Source: [Mycobacterium] stephanolepidis (GTDB lineage Bacteria > Actinomycetota > Actinomycetes > Mycobacteriales > Mycobacteriaceae). Taken from it: DNA of 64,000 nucleotides. Positions within the stretch are counted from its first letter, which is position 1. The number at the start of each line of letters is the position of its first letter. Below, piece after piece: positions 48,109 through 60,957 of the stretch. The position numbers were made by a program, and so were the translations under genes. The stretch lies in contig NZ_AP018165.1 in NCBI RefSeq assembly GCF_002356335.1, positions 2,604,001-2,668,000 of the forward strand, read 5' to 3'. A model generated the notes under the pieces. That model was not told the origin of the DNA. It searched no databases and saw only the letters and a list, made by a program, of their open reading frames with translations.

Positions 48109-49076
48109 CGAGCCCCCGCTCCTGTCCCGGCGACCGCACCGCGGCGCTGTTGGGAGACAAATCTCACGATGTCGTTGATCCAGTCACGGTCGGTCCGCAG
48201 ACTCAAAAGCGGTGCACCGCAACGACGCAATGTGCGTGCCACCTCTTCATGATGCCTTGCCGCCGCCTGTGCGAAATCCCGGCGCAGATTCTCGTCGATC
48301 CGGTACTCCTTGGTGATGCCGGTCTCGGCGTCCTGCAGGAGCACCTCACCGATATCCGGAAGCTCCATATCGCGCGGATCGAGCACCTCGATGCCCAACA
48401 CCTCGTGCCGGGCGCCGATGGCGCGCAACGGCCGCATCCAGTTGATGGGGCCCAGGAAGTCGCTGATGACGACCGCCATGCCGCGGCGGCGTTCCGGGCG
48501 CCGCAGTGCGTCTATCGCCAGTGACAGATCGCCACGGACACCCTGTGGCGCCTTCGGCATGGTGGCGATGCTGCGCAGAATGTCCTGCTCATGGGCACGT
48601 CCGGACCGCGCCGGTAGACGAACAATCTTGTCCCCGTTGGCAATCAGCGCGCCCAACCGGTTTCCACCACCGCTGTTCAGGAAGATGATGGCGGCTGCTG
48701 CCGCCACCGCGAGATCGCGCTTCTCACAGTTAGTCGTCCCGAAATCCAGGCTTGCCGACATGTCGACCACCAGCCAGGTTTCCAGCTCGCGGTCCGCGAT
48801 CATCTGGCGTACGTGCGGGCTGGTGGTGCGCGCGGTCACCGACCAATCCATCCGACGCACATCGTCACCGGGCTGATACAGCCTGGACTCCCCCGGCTCG
48901 GATCCGGGACCGGGAATCAAGCCGAGGTGGTTGCCGTGCAGCACTCCGTCAAGCTTGCGACGGATCTTCAGTTCCAATGTCCGCAACGCCGCCGAGAGCT
49001 GCGGATCACGGATCTCACCCCGACGCAGGGACGGGATGTCTACCGGCCGGGCACTGCCCGGACTGGGTGTGCTCAC
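48105..49076 (-). CDS. DUF58 protein of the MoxR cluster
   Basis: A 323-residue soluble protein with the DUF58 motif [22 protein letters not shown] (about 80-102), followed by a VWA-like segment ([24 protein letters not shown]) and [12 protein letters not shown]. Rv1480 homologue. Such proteins always accompany MoxR ATPases. It overlaps the VWA gene and the moxR1 gene by four bases each, so the three are translationally linked. Confidence 0.93.
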   Translation of the reverse strand: MSTPSPGSARPVDIPSLRRGEIRDPQLSAALRTLELKIRRKLDGVLHGNHLGLIPGPGSEPGESRLYQPGDDVRRMDWSVTARTTSPHVRQMIADRELETWLVVDMSASLDFGTTNCEKRDLAVAAAAAIIFLNSGGGNRLGALIANGDKIVRLPARSGRAHEQDILRSIATMPKAPQGVRGDLSLAIDALRRPERRRGMAVVISDFLGPINWMRPLRAIGARHEVLGIEVLDPRDMELPDIGEVLLQDAETGITKEYRIDENLRRDFAQAAARHHEEVARTLRRCGAPLLSLRTDRDWINDIVRFVSQQRRGAVAGTGAGAR

Positions 49077-50218
49077 CTGGGCGCGGCGTTATGGGCTGCC
49101 GGGGCCGGACCGTTCGTCCCGACCATCGCCAGCGGCACCGAATGCCCTTGCTGCGGAACGGCATTCACCTGCGGCAGGCCCACCGTCTGCAGAATCCGGT
49201 TGATGGCGGTGTCAGCGGAAACCTCGTCGGCCAGCGCGTCGTAGCTCATCACCAGGCGGTGACGCAGCACATCCGGGATGACCTCGATGACGTCCTGCGG
49301 GATCACATAATCGCGTCCACGAACCAGTGCCAGCGCACGCGCCGACGCGATGATGCCCAGTGAGGCGCGGGGGCTTGCGCCGTAGGAGATCCAGTTGGCG
49401 ACATCGCCCAGCCCGAACTGCGCCGGGTTGCGGGTGGCCGAGATGACCCGGACCACGTAGTCGACCAGGGCGTGGTGCACGAAGTTGTTGGCGGCCAGAT
49501 CCTGCAGGCGCAGCAGTGCTTCGGCGGACAGGATCTGCTTGGGCTCCGGCGGCGTGACACCCATCCGGTAGATGATCTCGCGCTCTTCTTCGACGGTCGG
49601 GTAGTCGACGTTGATCTTGAAGAGGAAGCGGTCGCGCTGCGCTTCCGGCAGCGGGTACACACCCTCGTTCTCGATCGGGTTCTGTGTGGCCATCACCAGG
49701 AACGGCTTGGGCATCGGGTAGGTCTTGCCACCGATGGAGACATGCCGTTCGGCCATGACCTCAAGCAATGCCGACTGCACCTTCGCGGGTGCACGGTTGA
49801 TCTCGTCGGCCAGCAGGAAGTTGGCCACCACCGGGCCGAGCTCGGTATCGAACTCCTCCTTGCCCTGGCGGTAGATGCGGGTACCGATGATGTCGGTAGG
49901 CACCAGGTCCGGGGTGAACTGGACACGCGAGAACGATCCGCCCACCACCTTGGCGAAAGTCTCGACCGCAAGCGTCTTGGCAACACCGGGCACACCTTCG
50001 AGCAACACGTGCCCCTTGGCGAGCAGACCGACCAGAATTCGCTCGACGAGCCTGTCCTGACCCACGATGACGCGCTTGACCTCAAAGATGGCGCGCTCAA
50101 GGTTCTGTACCTCGGCGGCCAGGGCCGGTGATGTCGCACCCTGCGGGGCGTGCGGCGCGAGGCCGGCGCTTCCGCCGGAGTAACCGGCACCTCCCCCTGG
50201 TGACCCTGGTGATGACAT
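49073..50218 (-). CDS. moxR1: MoxR-family AAA+ ATPase
   Basis: A 381-residue AAA+ chaperone-like ATPase. Walker A is GHVLLEGVPGVAKTLAVETFAK, Walker B FLLADEINRAPAK, followed by sensor and VMATQNPIENEGVYPLPEAQRDRFLFK. The N-terminal 45 residues are Gly/Pro/Ala-rich and probably disordered. ATG at 50218 with GGAGGGAAGTT upstream. Rv1479 homologue, following ripAB in the same order; in M. marinum the neighbours RipA and MoxR1 are co-expressed. It likely remodels the DUF58/VWA partners. Confidence 0.94.
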   Translation of the reverse strand: MSSPGSPGGGAGYSGGSAGLAPHAPQGATSPALAAEVQNLERAIFEVKRVIVGQDRLVERILVGLLAKGHVLLEGVPGVAKTLAVETFAKVVGGSFSRVQFTPDLVPTDIIGTRIYRQGKEEFDTELGPVVANFLLADEINRAPAKVQSALLEVMAERHVSIGGKTYPMPKPFLVMATQNPIENEGVYPLPEAQRDRFLFKINVDYPTVEEEREIIYRMGVTPPEPKQILSAEALLRLQDLAANNFVHHALVDYVVRVISATRNPAQFGLGDVANWISYGASPRASLGIIASARALALVRGRDYVIPQDVIEVIPDVLRHRLVMSYDALADEVSADTAINRILQTVGLPQVNAVPQQGHSVPLAMVGTNGPAPAAHNAAPR

Positions 50219-50402
50219 CAACTTCCCTCCGGCTCTGCCTGATGATTCCGTGCTACTTCGGTGGCTTCTTGGTGGCCATGTCCATGTGGGCGGCACCCAA
50301 CCCTGGGCGGCGCCTCCGGTCCACTATTCCAGCATCCCGGGATTTGGTCCACGTACCCGTTCGCTGGCGCGCCGTTCTAGCTCACCTGAGAGATCAGAAG
50401 GG
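50219..50402. other. intergenic stretch between ripB and moxR1
   Basis: 184 bases without a convincing gene. It holds the ribosome site of moxR1 and probably an internal promoter; no strong terminator hairpin with a U-run was recognised. Confidence 0.4.
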
Positions 50403-51170
50403 CTACCACGCGATGATACGAACGGCGTAAGGAGTCATCCCGCCCGTGCGGACCGGCGACACCGTTACCTTTTCGGCGCTGCCGCTGGCTTCCAGCATCT
50501 GACCGTTACCCAGGTAGATCACCACGTGCTGGGAACCGCCCGGTCCGTAGAAGAGGAGATCGCCGCGCTTGGCCTGCGAGACCGGAACCTTCTGGCCCGC
50601 GTTGTACTGGTCACCGGAGTACTTGGGCAGCTTCACGCCCGCGGCCGCATACGAGAACATGGTGAAGCCGGAGCAGTCGTAGCCCACCTTGCCCGCGTCG
50701 TAGTCGACGCCGCCGCTGGGGCCGCGCACGGTGCCGCCACCCCACGAGTACGGAACACCCAGCTGGGTACCGCCTCGCTGAATCACCGCTTCCACCGCCT
50801 GGCGGCCGTACGCGAGGGGACGTCCGGCGCCCGCGGACGCACGATTGCCGCCGATGCCCAATGCACCCAACGCGGTCTGTCCGACCCCCATGACGCCGTT
50901 CATGATCTTCGCCGGGTCCGCGCCCTGACTCGGCCCCGCGAAGGGCAGGGTGTTGTCCCAGTCGCCGCCCGACGGGTTCAGTCCCAGGGCGTTGAGAAAG
51001 GCAGCACCGACATTGGGGCTGATCGGGTTGTCGTCGGCGGTGGCGCGCGGTACACCCATGAACAGCACCAGAGCGATAGCGATTCCCACGGCGAGTGCGG
51101 CACGTAACACGAAGAGGCCCTGCACCTTGAGTAATTTGGTCGTTCTCGCTGCGTTCACCGATTTCACCAC
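50403..51170 (-). CDS. ripB: NlpC/P60 peptidoglycan endopeptidase RipB
   Basis: A secreted 255-residue hydrolase cutting the D-Glu to mDAP bond. A signal peptide (LFVLRAALAVGIAIALVLFMGVPRATA, cleavage near residue 45) precedes a linker and the NlpC/P60 domain: GVPYSWGGG, YDCSGFTMFSYAAAG with the catalytic Cys, and SQHVVIYLGNGQMLEA with the His. It begins with overlapping GTG GTG at 51170/51167, next to the ripA stop, so translation is coupled. It has no coiled-coil N-terminal inhibitory domain, unlike RipA. Confidence 0.95.
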   Translation of the reverse strand: MVKSVNAARTTKLLKVQGLFVLRAALAVGIAIALVLFMGVPRATADDNPISPNVGAAFLNALGLNPSGGDWDNTLPFAGPSQGADPAKIMNGVMGVGQTALGALGIGGNRASAGAGRPLAYGRQAVEAVIQRGGTQLGVPYSWGGGTVRGPSGGVDYDAGKVGYDCSGFTMFSYAAAGVKLPKYSGDQYNAGQKVPVSQAKRGDLLFYGPGGSQHVVIYLGNGQMLEASGSAEKVTVSPVRTGGMTPYAVRIIAW

Positions 51171-52663
51171 TCAATCAGTCTGGTAACAAAGGGCGTCATG
51201 CCACTGGTCCGCACCGGCGACACCTTGACCACGTCGCCTGTGTTGGGCGCTTCGAGCATCTGACCGTTGCCGAGGTAGAGAGCAACGTGCTGACTTGCGT
51301 TGGGGCCGTAGAAAATCATGTCCCCGCGCTTCATCTGCGCGCTGGGCACCTTGCGCCCGGAGTTGTACTGATACCCGGTGTAGTGCCTCAGTCTGATGCC
51401 GACCGCGGCAAAGCCGTACATCATGAGCCCGGAGCAGTCGTATCCAACAGTTCCTGCGCCGGAATCGATTCCGCGGGTCGGGCCGTTGTACGAACCACCG
51501 CCCCACGAGTACGGCGTGCCCATCGCGCTGCCCGCGCGGGCAATCACCCGCTCCACGTTTTCCCGGCCGTAAACCTTGGGGATGTACTCGCCGCCCTCAC
51601 TGGAGGCTGCCGCCGCCGGGGCCGCCTTGGGGCAGAACATGCCGATCACTCCGCACACCGCGGACTGGCCGACGTTGGCGGCGGTGTTGCCGATACCCAA
51701 CACCATGTTGATGGTCTGCGTCGGATCGGTAGGCACGTTGGCGCTGGCGATCATCGGGAGCGTCGTATCCCATTGACTAGCCGATGCAGCCGAGGCCACA
51801 GCCGCCGGAGCCGAAGTCCATTCGTTGCCGTTACCGGCGATGGCGGCGGCCGGATCGATGACACGAGCGCTCGCCGTAGAGGTGGCGAACGCCGGGCCCC
51901 GGGCCGCACTCAGCTGCGCCTCGGCGCTCTTCTTCTTTTCCGCCAGTTCCGAGGCTATGCCGCGCTGGGATTCCAGCTTCTTCTGCACGTCGTGCATCGC
52001 AGCCACCAGATCGTCCTGCTGTTTCTGCGCATCCGCAGTCGCCTGGTCGGCTTTCTCCTGAATGGCCCGCGCCTGTGATTGCTTGTTCACCTGCTCGGTA
52101 CGTGCCCGGCGCAGGTTGTCCATGACGGTTTGCGAGCTCGACTCCACGCTCTTGGTCACCGAGGCAAGGCGCACCACGTCGTCGGGATTGGTCGCTGTCA
52201 GATATGAGCCAGACGGCCCTGCCATATAGGTGGCCACGGCCATCCGGTCGAACTTGCCCTGCGCCTCGGCGATCGCACCGTTGGCGGTGTCGACCGCGCG
52301 CTGACCTTCTTCAACCGCCTGACCTGCCGCGGCGGCGTTATCGCGCGCGTCCTGCAGATCGACCAAGCCTTTGTTGATGGATTCCTGCTGGGTCTGCACA
52401 TCCGCGGTGAGCTGTTCGATCTGCTGGTTGGTGTCGGCCAATTGACTGATCAGCGAGGCCATGTCGTTCGGCTCGGCGGAGGTTACGGGCAGCGTTGTGG
52501 GCCACATCATCAGACTGGCGGTCAACAGCGGCGGCACCAGCGCAACTACCGCGGTTCGTTTGCCACGCACCGCGAAACGGTCCGCGAATTGCTGCGGGAC
52601 TGTCCGTTTCATACGGTCTGCCGTCTCCTCGATCTTCGGCGTGCGGCGAGCCTTCTCGGTCAT
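51164..52663 (-). CDS. ripA: NlpC/P60 peptidoglycan endopeptidase RipA
   Basis: The main cell-separation hydrolase. From the ATG at 52663 it is 499 residues; an ATG at 52612 (MKRTVPQQF) is an alternative start. A signal segment (VALVPPLLTASLMMWPTTLPVTSA) leads to a long coiled coil (about 68-265), the autoinhibitory part in M. tuberculosis RipA. A variable linker precedes the NlpC/P60 domain with YDCSGLMMYGFAAVG (Cys), SQHVALYLGNGQMLEAP (His). It pairs with RipB; in mycobacteria the pair acts with resuscitation-promoting factors at the septum. Confidence 0.95.
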   Translation of the reverse strand: MTEKARRTPKIEETADRMKRTVPQQFADRFAVRGKRTAVVALVPPLLTASLMMWPTTLPVTSAEPNDMASLISQLADTNQQIEQLTADVQTQQESINKGLVDLQDARDNAAAAGQAVEEGQRAVDTANGAIAEAQGKFDRMAVATYMAGPSGSYLTATNPDDVVRLASVTKSVESSSQTVMDNLRRARTEQVNKQSQARAIQEKADQATADAQKQQDDLVAAMHDVQKKLESQRGIASELAEKKKSAEAQLSAARGPAFATSTASARVIDPAAAIAGNGNEWTSAPAAVASAASASQWDTTLPMIASANVPTDPTQTINMVLGIGNTAANVGQSAVCGVIGMFCPKAAPAAAASSEGGEYIPKVYGRENVERVIARAGSAMGTPYSWGGGSYNGPTRGIDSGAGTVGYDCSGLMMYGFAAVGIRLRHYTGYQYNSGRKVPSAQMKRGDMIFYGPNASQHVALYLGNGQMLEAPNTGDVVKVSPVRTSGMTPFVTRLIEW

Positions 52664-52928
52664 AGCGGCCCTTCCCCGACACGCTCCCAGTTGTCACATA
52701 AGACGCACTAACCACTTTGGCGCCACTTGCACCGTACGTCACTTTTGCAACTAATGAAACTTTAGTCACAAATTACAAAGTTGTAATTAATTGGCCCCTG
52801 ACGGGCAATTGGCAACACGTCTTCTGACGGTTAATTGCTTCGAATTGAATACCGGCAGATCATCCCGGTTCCATACTGCGCGCGGCTATTTCATGAAAAA
52901 ACAGGCTGCGCGAATGGTTTGCAAATCG
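52664..52928 (-). promoter_or_regulatory. AT-rich ripA promoter with dyad and GTCAC motifs
   Basis: 265 bases that are strikingly AT-rich for this genome. It has a perfect dyad AATTACAA-AG-TTGTAATT at 52771-52788 and three GTCAC motifs on the plus strand (52693, 52738, 52765). MtrA, which controls ripA in mycobacteria, recognises GTCACA-like half sites, so these are candidate MtrA sites. No conserved riboswitch (for example c-di-AMP ydaO) was recognised. Confidence 0.5.
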
Positions 52929-53486
52929 TTACTTAACCGAGTCATTCGCGAATCGGCCACGCACGAGCGCAATTCCGGCGCAGACCGCCGCGACGAGCAG
53001 GACAAGCACAATGGTCAGCGCCGTCCATGAGAAGTGCTCGCGCCCGATCTCGTTCACGAAGTTGTTCGCAGACAGCACGGGGTTGCCCGTCTTGGCGACG
53101 TCCTGCCCGGCCTCCAGCGTCACCCTGTCGAACGTGGCGCTGTAGGTGCCGGCGTAGGACGGGCTGATGACCAGGACCGTCGAGTCCGGATGGTCCTTAC
53201 CGATCTCAGTGGCGATATCGCGCAGCGGTGTATCGATCCAGGGATTGTTGGGAAGCGCCACGACCTTCAGGTCGATGTTCTTGGCGTGCGCCTTCGCGAT
53301 GACATCCTTCAATCCGCTGACATCCGCCGACGGGGCGGCGACCCCATCCTCGTTGACATCCGCGCGTGCCATCTCCAGACACTTGATCGACCAGCCGAGC
53401 GGATCGGTGCCCGCGGTCTCGACTGACACGCCCACCGCCTGGCACAGCTCGGCGGGGATGAAGGTGGGCAAGTGCTGCGGCGTCAC
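52929..53486 (-). CDS. Rv1476-like membrane protein of unknown function
   Basis: A 185-residue protein with a soluble N-terminal domain (about 1-145) and one C-terminal membrane helix (SWTALTIVLVLLVAAVCAGIALV). The soluble part has LKVVALPNNPWIDTPLRDIATEI and STVLVISPSYAGTYS and looks like an alpha/beta TPM-like fold. It is divergent from acn and upstream of the ripA promoter, corresponding to Rv1476 (DUF6676). A cell-envelope role is likely, but nothing specific can be said. Confidence 0.85.
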   Translation of the reverse strand: MTPQHLPTFIPAELCQAVGVSVETAGTDPLGWSIKCLEMARADVNEDGVAAPSADVSGLKDVIAKAHAKNIDLKVVALPNNPWIDTPLRDIATEIGKDHPDSTVLVISPSYAGTYSATFDRVTLEAGQDVAKTGNPVLSANNFVNEIGREHFSWTALTIVLVLLVAAVCAGIALVRGRFANDSVK

Positions 53487-53624
53487 GCGATCAATCTAAC
53501 CCGCAGCGAGCGCGGCGTTGCGCAGGTCGACCCGCAGCATTTCGCGTGCATAACGACACCCCGGCCGACAGTGGCGGATGCCACGACGGGAATGGCGGGT
53601 GAAATTTGGGCATCCCCCTTATTA

Positions 53625-53640
53625 CGGGACAAGCGTACTG
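53625..53640 (+). promoter_or_regulatory. AcnR operator in the acn promoter
   Basis: CGGGACAAGCGTACTG matches the AcnR consensus CAGNAC-N3-CGTACTG at 11 of its 12 fixed positions; only the second base differs. It lies about 97 bases before the acn start and just before a likely -10 element (TTAGACT). The AcnR gene follows acn, giving a self-contained repressor circuit as in Corynebacterium. Confidence 0.8.
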
Positions 53641-53716
53641 TTAGACTATCGATGGAAGGCAGCCATCTGCGGTGGCGCCTCCGGAACCCCGCCTGGCACA
53701 GCCCGCCGGCGGGTGA

Positions 53717-56545
<2,829 letters not shown>

Positions 56546-56561
56546 AAACGGCTGACCAACA

Positions 56562-57134
56562 GTGCCGCGCGTTAGCGAGGATCACCTCGCGGCTCGTCGC
56601 CGCCAGATCCTTGATGGCGCGCGGCGCTGTTTTGCCGAGTACGGGTATGACGGCGCCACCGTGCGCCGCCTGGAACACACCATCGGTATGTCGCGGGGGG
56701 CGATATTCCACCATTTCCGCGACAAGGACACGCTGTTCTTCGCGCTGGCCCGTGAAGATGCCGAACGGATGGCGAATGTCGCCAGCCGCGAGGGTCTGGT
56801 GCAGGTCATGCGCGACATGCTGGCCGACCCGAATCAGTTCGATTGGTTGGCAACGCGTTTGGAGATTGCCCGCAAGCTGCGAAATGATCCCGAATTCCGG
56901 CGGGGCTGGAATCAGCGATCTGAAGAACTCAACACCGCCACGCTGGCGCGGCTACAACGCCAGAAGAAGGCGGGCCGGTTGCGCGAGGACGTGCCCAGTG
57001 AGGTGATCCTGGGGTATCTGGATCTGGTGCTCGATGGCCTGGTGGCCCGTCTGGCCGCCGGCCAGTCCACCGAAAGCCTCAGCCGCGTCCTGGATCTCGT
57101 CGAGGATTCGGTGCGCCGTGCCGATCACTCCTGA
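56562..57134 (+). CDS. acnR: TetR-family repressor AcnR
   Basis: A 190-residue regulator with an N-terminal helix-turn-helix (RRCFAEYGYDGATVRRLEHTIGMSRGAIFHHFRDKDTLFF, residues 20-60), plus a ligand-binding helical domain. It starts with GTG at 56562, 16 bases after acn and in the same direction. Corynebacterium AcnR in the same position represses acn and binds citrate-type ligands; the operator motif upstream of acn is present. This is the Rv1474c equivalent. Autoregulation follows from cotranscription with acn. Confidence 0.92.
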   Translation: MPRVSEDHLAARRRQILDGARRCFAEYGYDGATVRRLEHTIGMSRGAIFHHFRDKDTLFFALAREDAERMANVASREGLVQVMRDMLADPNQFDWLATRLEIARKLRNDPEFRRGWNQRSEELNTATLARLQRQKKAGRLREDVPSEVILGYLDLVLDGLVARLAAGQSTESLSRVLDLVEDSVRRADHS

Positions 57135-57648
57135 TACCAAGGACTGGACCTGGGTTCTGGATAACCGCTGCGGGGAATGCGGATTTGACCCAGCGACAAC
57201 ATCTTTCACTCAGATACCCGATATCGTGCGGGAAAACCTGGCGGCATGGCAGCCGGTACTGTCCCGGCCAGAGGCGCGGCAACGGCCCGATGAGCAGACC
57301 TGGTCGCCGCTGGAGTACGGCGCGCATGTCCGGGATGTGTTCCGTATCTTCCTGACGAGACTGCAGCTGATGCTCGCCGAGGAGAATCCGCTGTTCGAGA
57401 ACTGGGACCAGGACAAGACGGCCATCGACGACAGGTACGGCGAACAGGACCCGCGGACGGTGGCCAAGGAGCTGGCTACCGCAGGCGAGGCCATCGCCGC
57501 CGCCTTCGCCGAGGTGCCCGCGGGCTCGCTAATGCGCTGCGGAAGGCGAAGTAACGGTTCGGTTTTCACCGTTGAGACGCTGGGTCTGTATTTCGTGCAC
57601 GACCCGGTGCATCACCTTCACGATGTTTCCCCCCTGCCGTCGGACTAG
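57118..57648 (+). CDS. DinB-like metal-dependent protein
   Basis: A 176-residue helical protein. WTWVLDNRCGECGFDPATTS carries two cysteines, and WSPLEYGAHVRDVFRIFLTRLQLML and FVHDPVHHLHDVSPL contain the His residues in the positions of the three-His site of DinB_2 proteins. Such proteins act as thiol- or glutathione/mycothiol-linked enzymes, but the reaction here is unknown. The GTG at 57118 overlaps acnR by 17 bases, so it is likely cotranscribed. Its last four bases overlap the convergent AMIN-like gene. Confidence 0.72.
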   Translation: MPITPDTKDWTWVLDNRCGECGFDPATTSFTQIPDIVRENLAAWQPVLSRPEARQRPDEQTWSPLEYGAHVRDVFRIFLTRLQLMLAEENPLFENWDQDKTAIDDRYGEQDPRTVAKELATAGEAIAAAFAEVPAGSLMRCGRRSNGSVFTVETLGLYFVHDPVHHLHDVSPLPSD

Positions 57649-58187
57649 TGCGGGAAATCGATGACAGCCCGCGCGGGAGTGTCGGCGATGTACGCCACCG
57701 GACATTTCGATGCCTGCGCAGCGACCTTCCACGCCATCACGCCGTTCTTGTCCTTGAAGATGTCCGGGTCCTGCAGCAGGCGCGCTGATCGGACCACCGG
57801 AGCGCCCGCGGGTGCTCCGAGATCGTTCGGCTGCGGAAAGGACTTCAGCTGCTGGTTCTCGGGGCGGTCCCACGTCCCCAACACGGTGTTGTGTGCCGCG
57901 GCGCCGCGGAATGCCACCGCGTACCCGCCGCTCACCGGCGTGACCGAGAACGGTGGTGCCTGCCAGTAGGTGACGGGCCCGGTCGGCGGCGCCAGCTTGT
58001 CGGGCCCGAAGCTGAACGTGACCCTGTCGAGTTCGTCAAGGGTTTCGATGCGGACATCGTGCAGGACGTTGGCATAGTTCTCGGCGCCACCATCGGTCAA
58101 TGTCGGGCACTCCGGCGCGGCTGTGGCCCGCGGGATACCCACGAGCGAGGCGACTACTAGTACAGGCGGTACCAGGTATCGATACAT
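57645..58187 (-). CDS. secreted AMIN-like domain protein (first of a pair)
   Basis: A 180-residue secreted protein. MYRYLVPPVLVVASLVGIPRATA is a signal peptide; the mature part is a beta-rich domain: NYANVLHDVRIETLDELDRVTFSFGPDKLAPP ... YAVAFRGAAAH ... PARAVIDFPH. The same V.F.F....PP and final R.VID.PH pattern occurs in the neighbouring lipoprotein gene and in actinobacterial AMIN-like proteins. Cell-wall binding is a guess. The start ATG at 58187 leaves the shortest sensible signal peptide. Confidence 0.75.
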   Translation of the reverse strand: MYRYLVPPVLVVASLVGIPRATAAPECPTLTDGGAENYANVLHDVRIETLDELDRVTFSFGPDKLAPPTGPVTYWQAPPFSVTPVSGGYAVAFRGAAAHNTVLGTWDRPENQQLKSFPQPNDLGAPAGAPVVRSARLLQDPDIFKDKNGVMAWKVAAQASKCPVAYIADTPARAVIDFPH

Positions 58188-58293
58188 GGTTACGGAATGT
58201 ACGGCCTCGGGCACCGAACCGCTGGCGTTCGAGCGGTGATTGTCCTGGGTTGCTAACCGTGGCGCAGGCGGTGGTGCCCAATCACAAACTCGA

Positions 58294-58926
58294 CTAGTGC
58301 GGGAGATCGATCACGAGACGAGGCGGGTTGGTCAGCGTGCTCACTTGTGGGCAGCGCTGTTTGTTCAGGCCCAATGCCCACCGCACCTTCCCCTCGAAGT
58401 CCTCACCCTGCTCGGCTTCCGCCAGGATCGGGAAGTCCTTCGGCTTGATCTCACTCGGCCCCGGATAGGACCGGACGGGCTTATCGGTCTCGTGCGCGGA
58501 CGCACCGTCGAAGAGCACCCCGAGCAGGGCCGATCCGGCGACGATGACGTTGTCACCCTTGGGGCCCGCGGACACACTGCTGGGGCTGTCCACCGTGTAC
58601 TTGGGCACTACCAACTGATCCAGCGCCACCTTGCTCTTGGCTTCCGGCCCGAATTCGAAGGTGACCCTGTCGTAGTCGTCCTGCTTGCCCACCCGCACAT
58701 CCCGCAGCTGCGTGGCCACATTCTTGCCGCCGCCACCGCTGACCGTCTCACATGCCGTGACGCGGAAGGTTTCCGGAGCGGGTGTCGATGTTTGCGGCAA
58801 CGCCGTCGTGGTGGCCACGGGCGACACCGCCTCATCCACCTGACGCACCTGACCGGCGCAGCCGGATGCCGTCAACGCCGCCAGCGCCAGCACGCCGATG
58901 TTCCGGATACCGCCATGTCCTCGCAT
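58294..58926 (-). CDS. AMIN-like lipoprotein (second of a pair)
   Basis: A 210-residue lipoprotein. The signal MRGHGGIRNIGVLALAALTASGCAG ends in a good lipobox (ASGC). After a Ser/Thr/Pro linker (about 35-55) the domain repeats the order of the neighbour: VATQLRDVRVGKQDDYDRVTFEFGPEAKSKV ... GVLFDGASAHET ... KVRWALGLNKQRCPQ ... RLVIDLPH. The two genes are about 107 bases apart on the same strand and probably tandem duplicates. Function unknown. Confidence 0.77.
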   Translation of the reverse strand: MRGHGGIRNIGVLALAALTASGCAGQVRQVDEAVSPVATTTALPQTSTPAPETFRVTACETVSGGGGKNVATQLRDVRVGKQDDYDRVTFEFGPEAKSKVALDQLVVPKYTVDSPSSVSAGPKGDNVIVAGSALLGVLFDGASAHETDKPVRSYPGPSEIKPKDFPILAEAEQGEDFEGKVRWALGLNKQRCPQVSTLTNPPRLVIDLPH

Positions 58927-58990
58927 CACATAACGGTAGCAACAATTGGCGCCCGAAAGCTCAACGGGCACACTGCGTGTCGAACGCCAG

Positions 58991-59173
58991 TTACACCTTG
59001 CGGCCGCGCCGATTCGGGCCGCCGCGCCCACGCAGCGCCGCACCCGATTCCACGAGGGCACGATGCACGTACCCATACGATCGGCCGGCATCCGCAGCAA
59101 GTGTGCGGATACTCGCACCCTGCTCGTATGCCGCCTTCAGCTCGACACGTTCCTCGTCGCGCGTTTTGGCCAT
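58991..59173 (-). CDS. 60-residue helix-turn-helix protein
   Basis: A small basic protein: MAKTRDEERVELKAAYEQGASIRTLAADAGRSYGYVHRALVESGAALRGRGG, ending PNRRGRKV. The middle is a Homeodomain-like/recombinase-type helix-turn-helix (IRTLAADAGRSYGYVHRAL) and the tail is strongly positive, as in DNA-binding. Similar stand-alone HTH proteins are common in actinobacteria and conserved next to AMIN and ABC-F genes. The ATG at 59173 was chosen over a longer frame of low-complexity residues. Likely a nucleoid-associated or regulatory protein. Confidence 0.65.
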   Translation of the reverse strand: MAKTRDEERVELKAAYEQGASIRTLAADAGRSYGYVHRALVESGAALRGRGGPNRRGRKV

Positions 59174-59291
59174 CGCGACCTCTCTCCCGACTCCATGCCG
59201 CGGCCCCGGTGGACTGCGGCTCGACCCGGTTGCACCATAGCGCAAATGTGATCACGCGTGTGTATGAGACGCTTCGGGCGTACGAGGACGG

Positions 59292-60920
<1,629 letters not shown>

Positions 60921-60957
60921 TACTTACTCCTTGAATGCTGTGTAGCGTCTCGCGCTG

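Noticed and set aside
52664..52928. Possible c-di-AMP (ydaO) riboswitch upstream of ripA
   Set aside because: Such switches precede some actinobacterial wall hydrolase genes, but the conserved aptamer motifs were not found; the region is AT-rich and simple.
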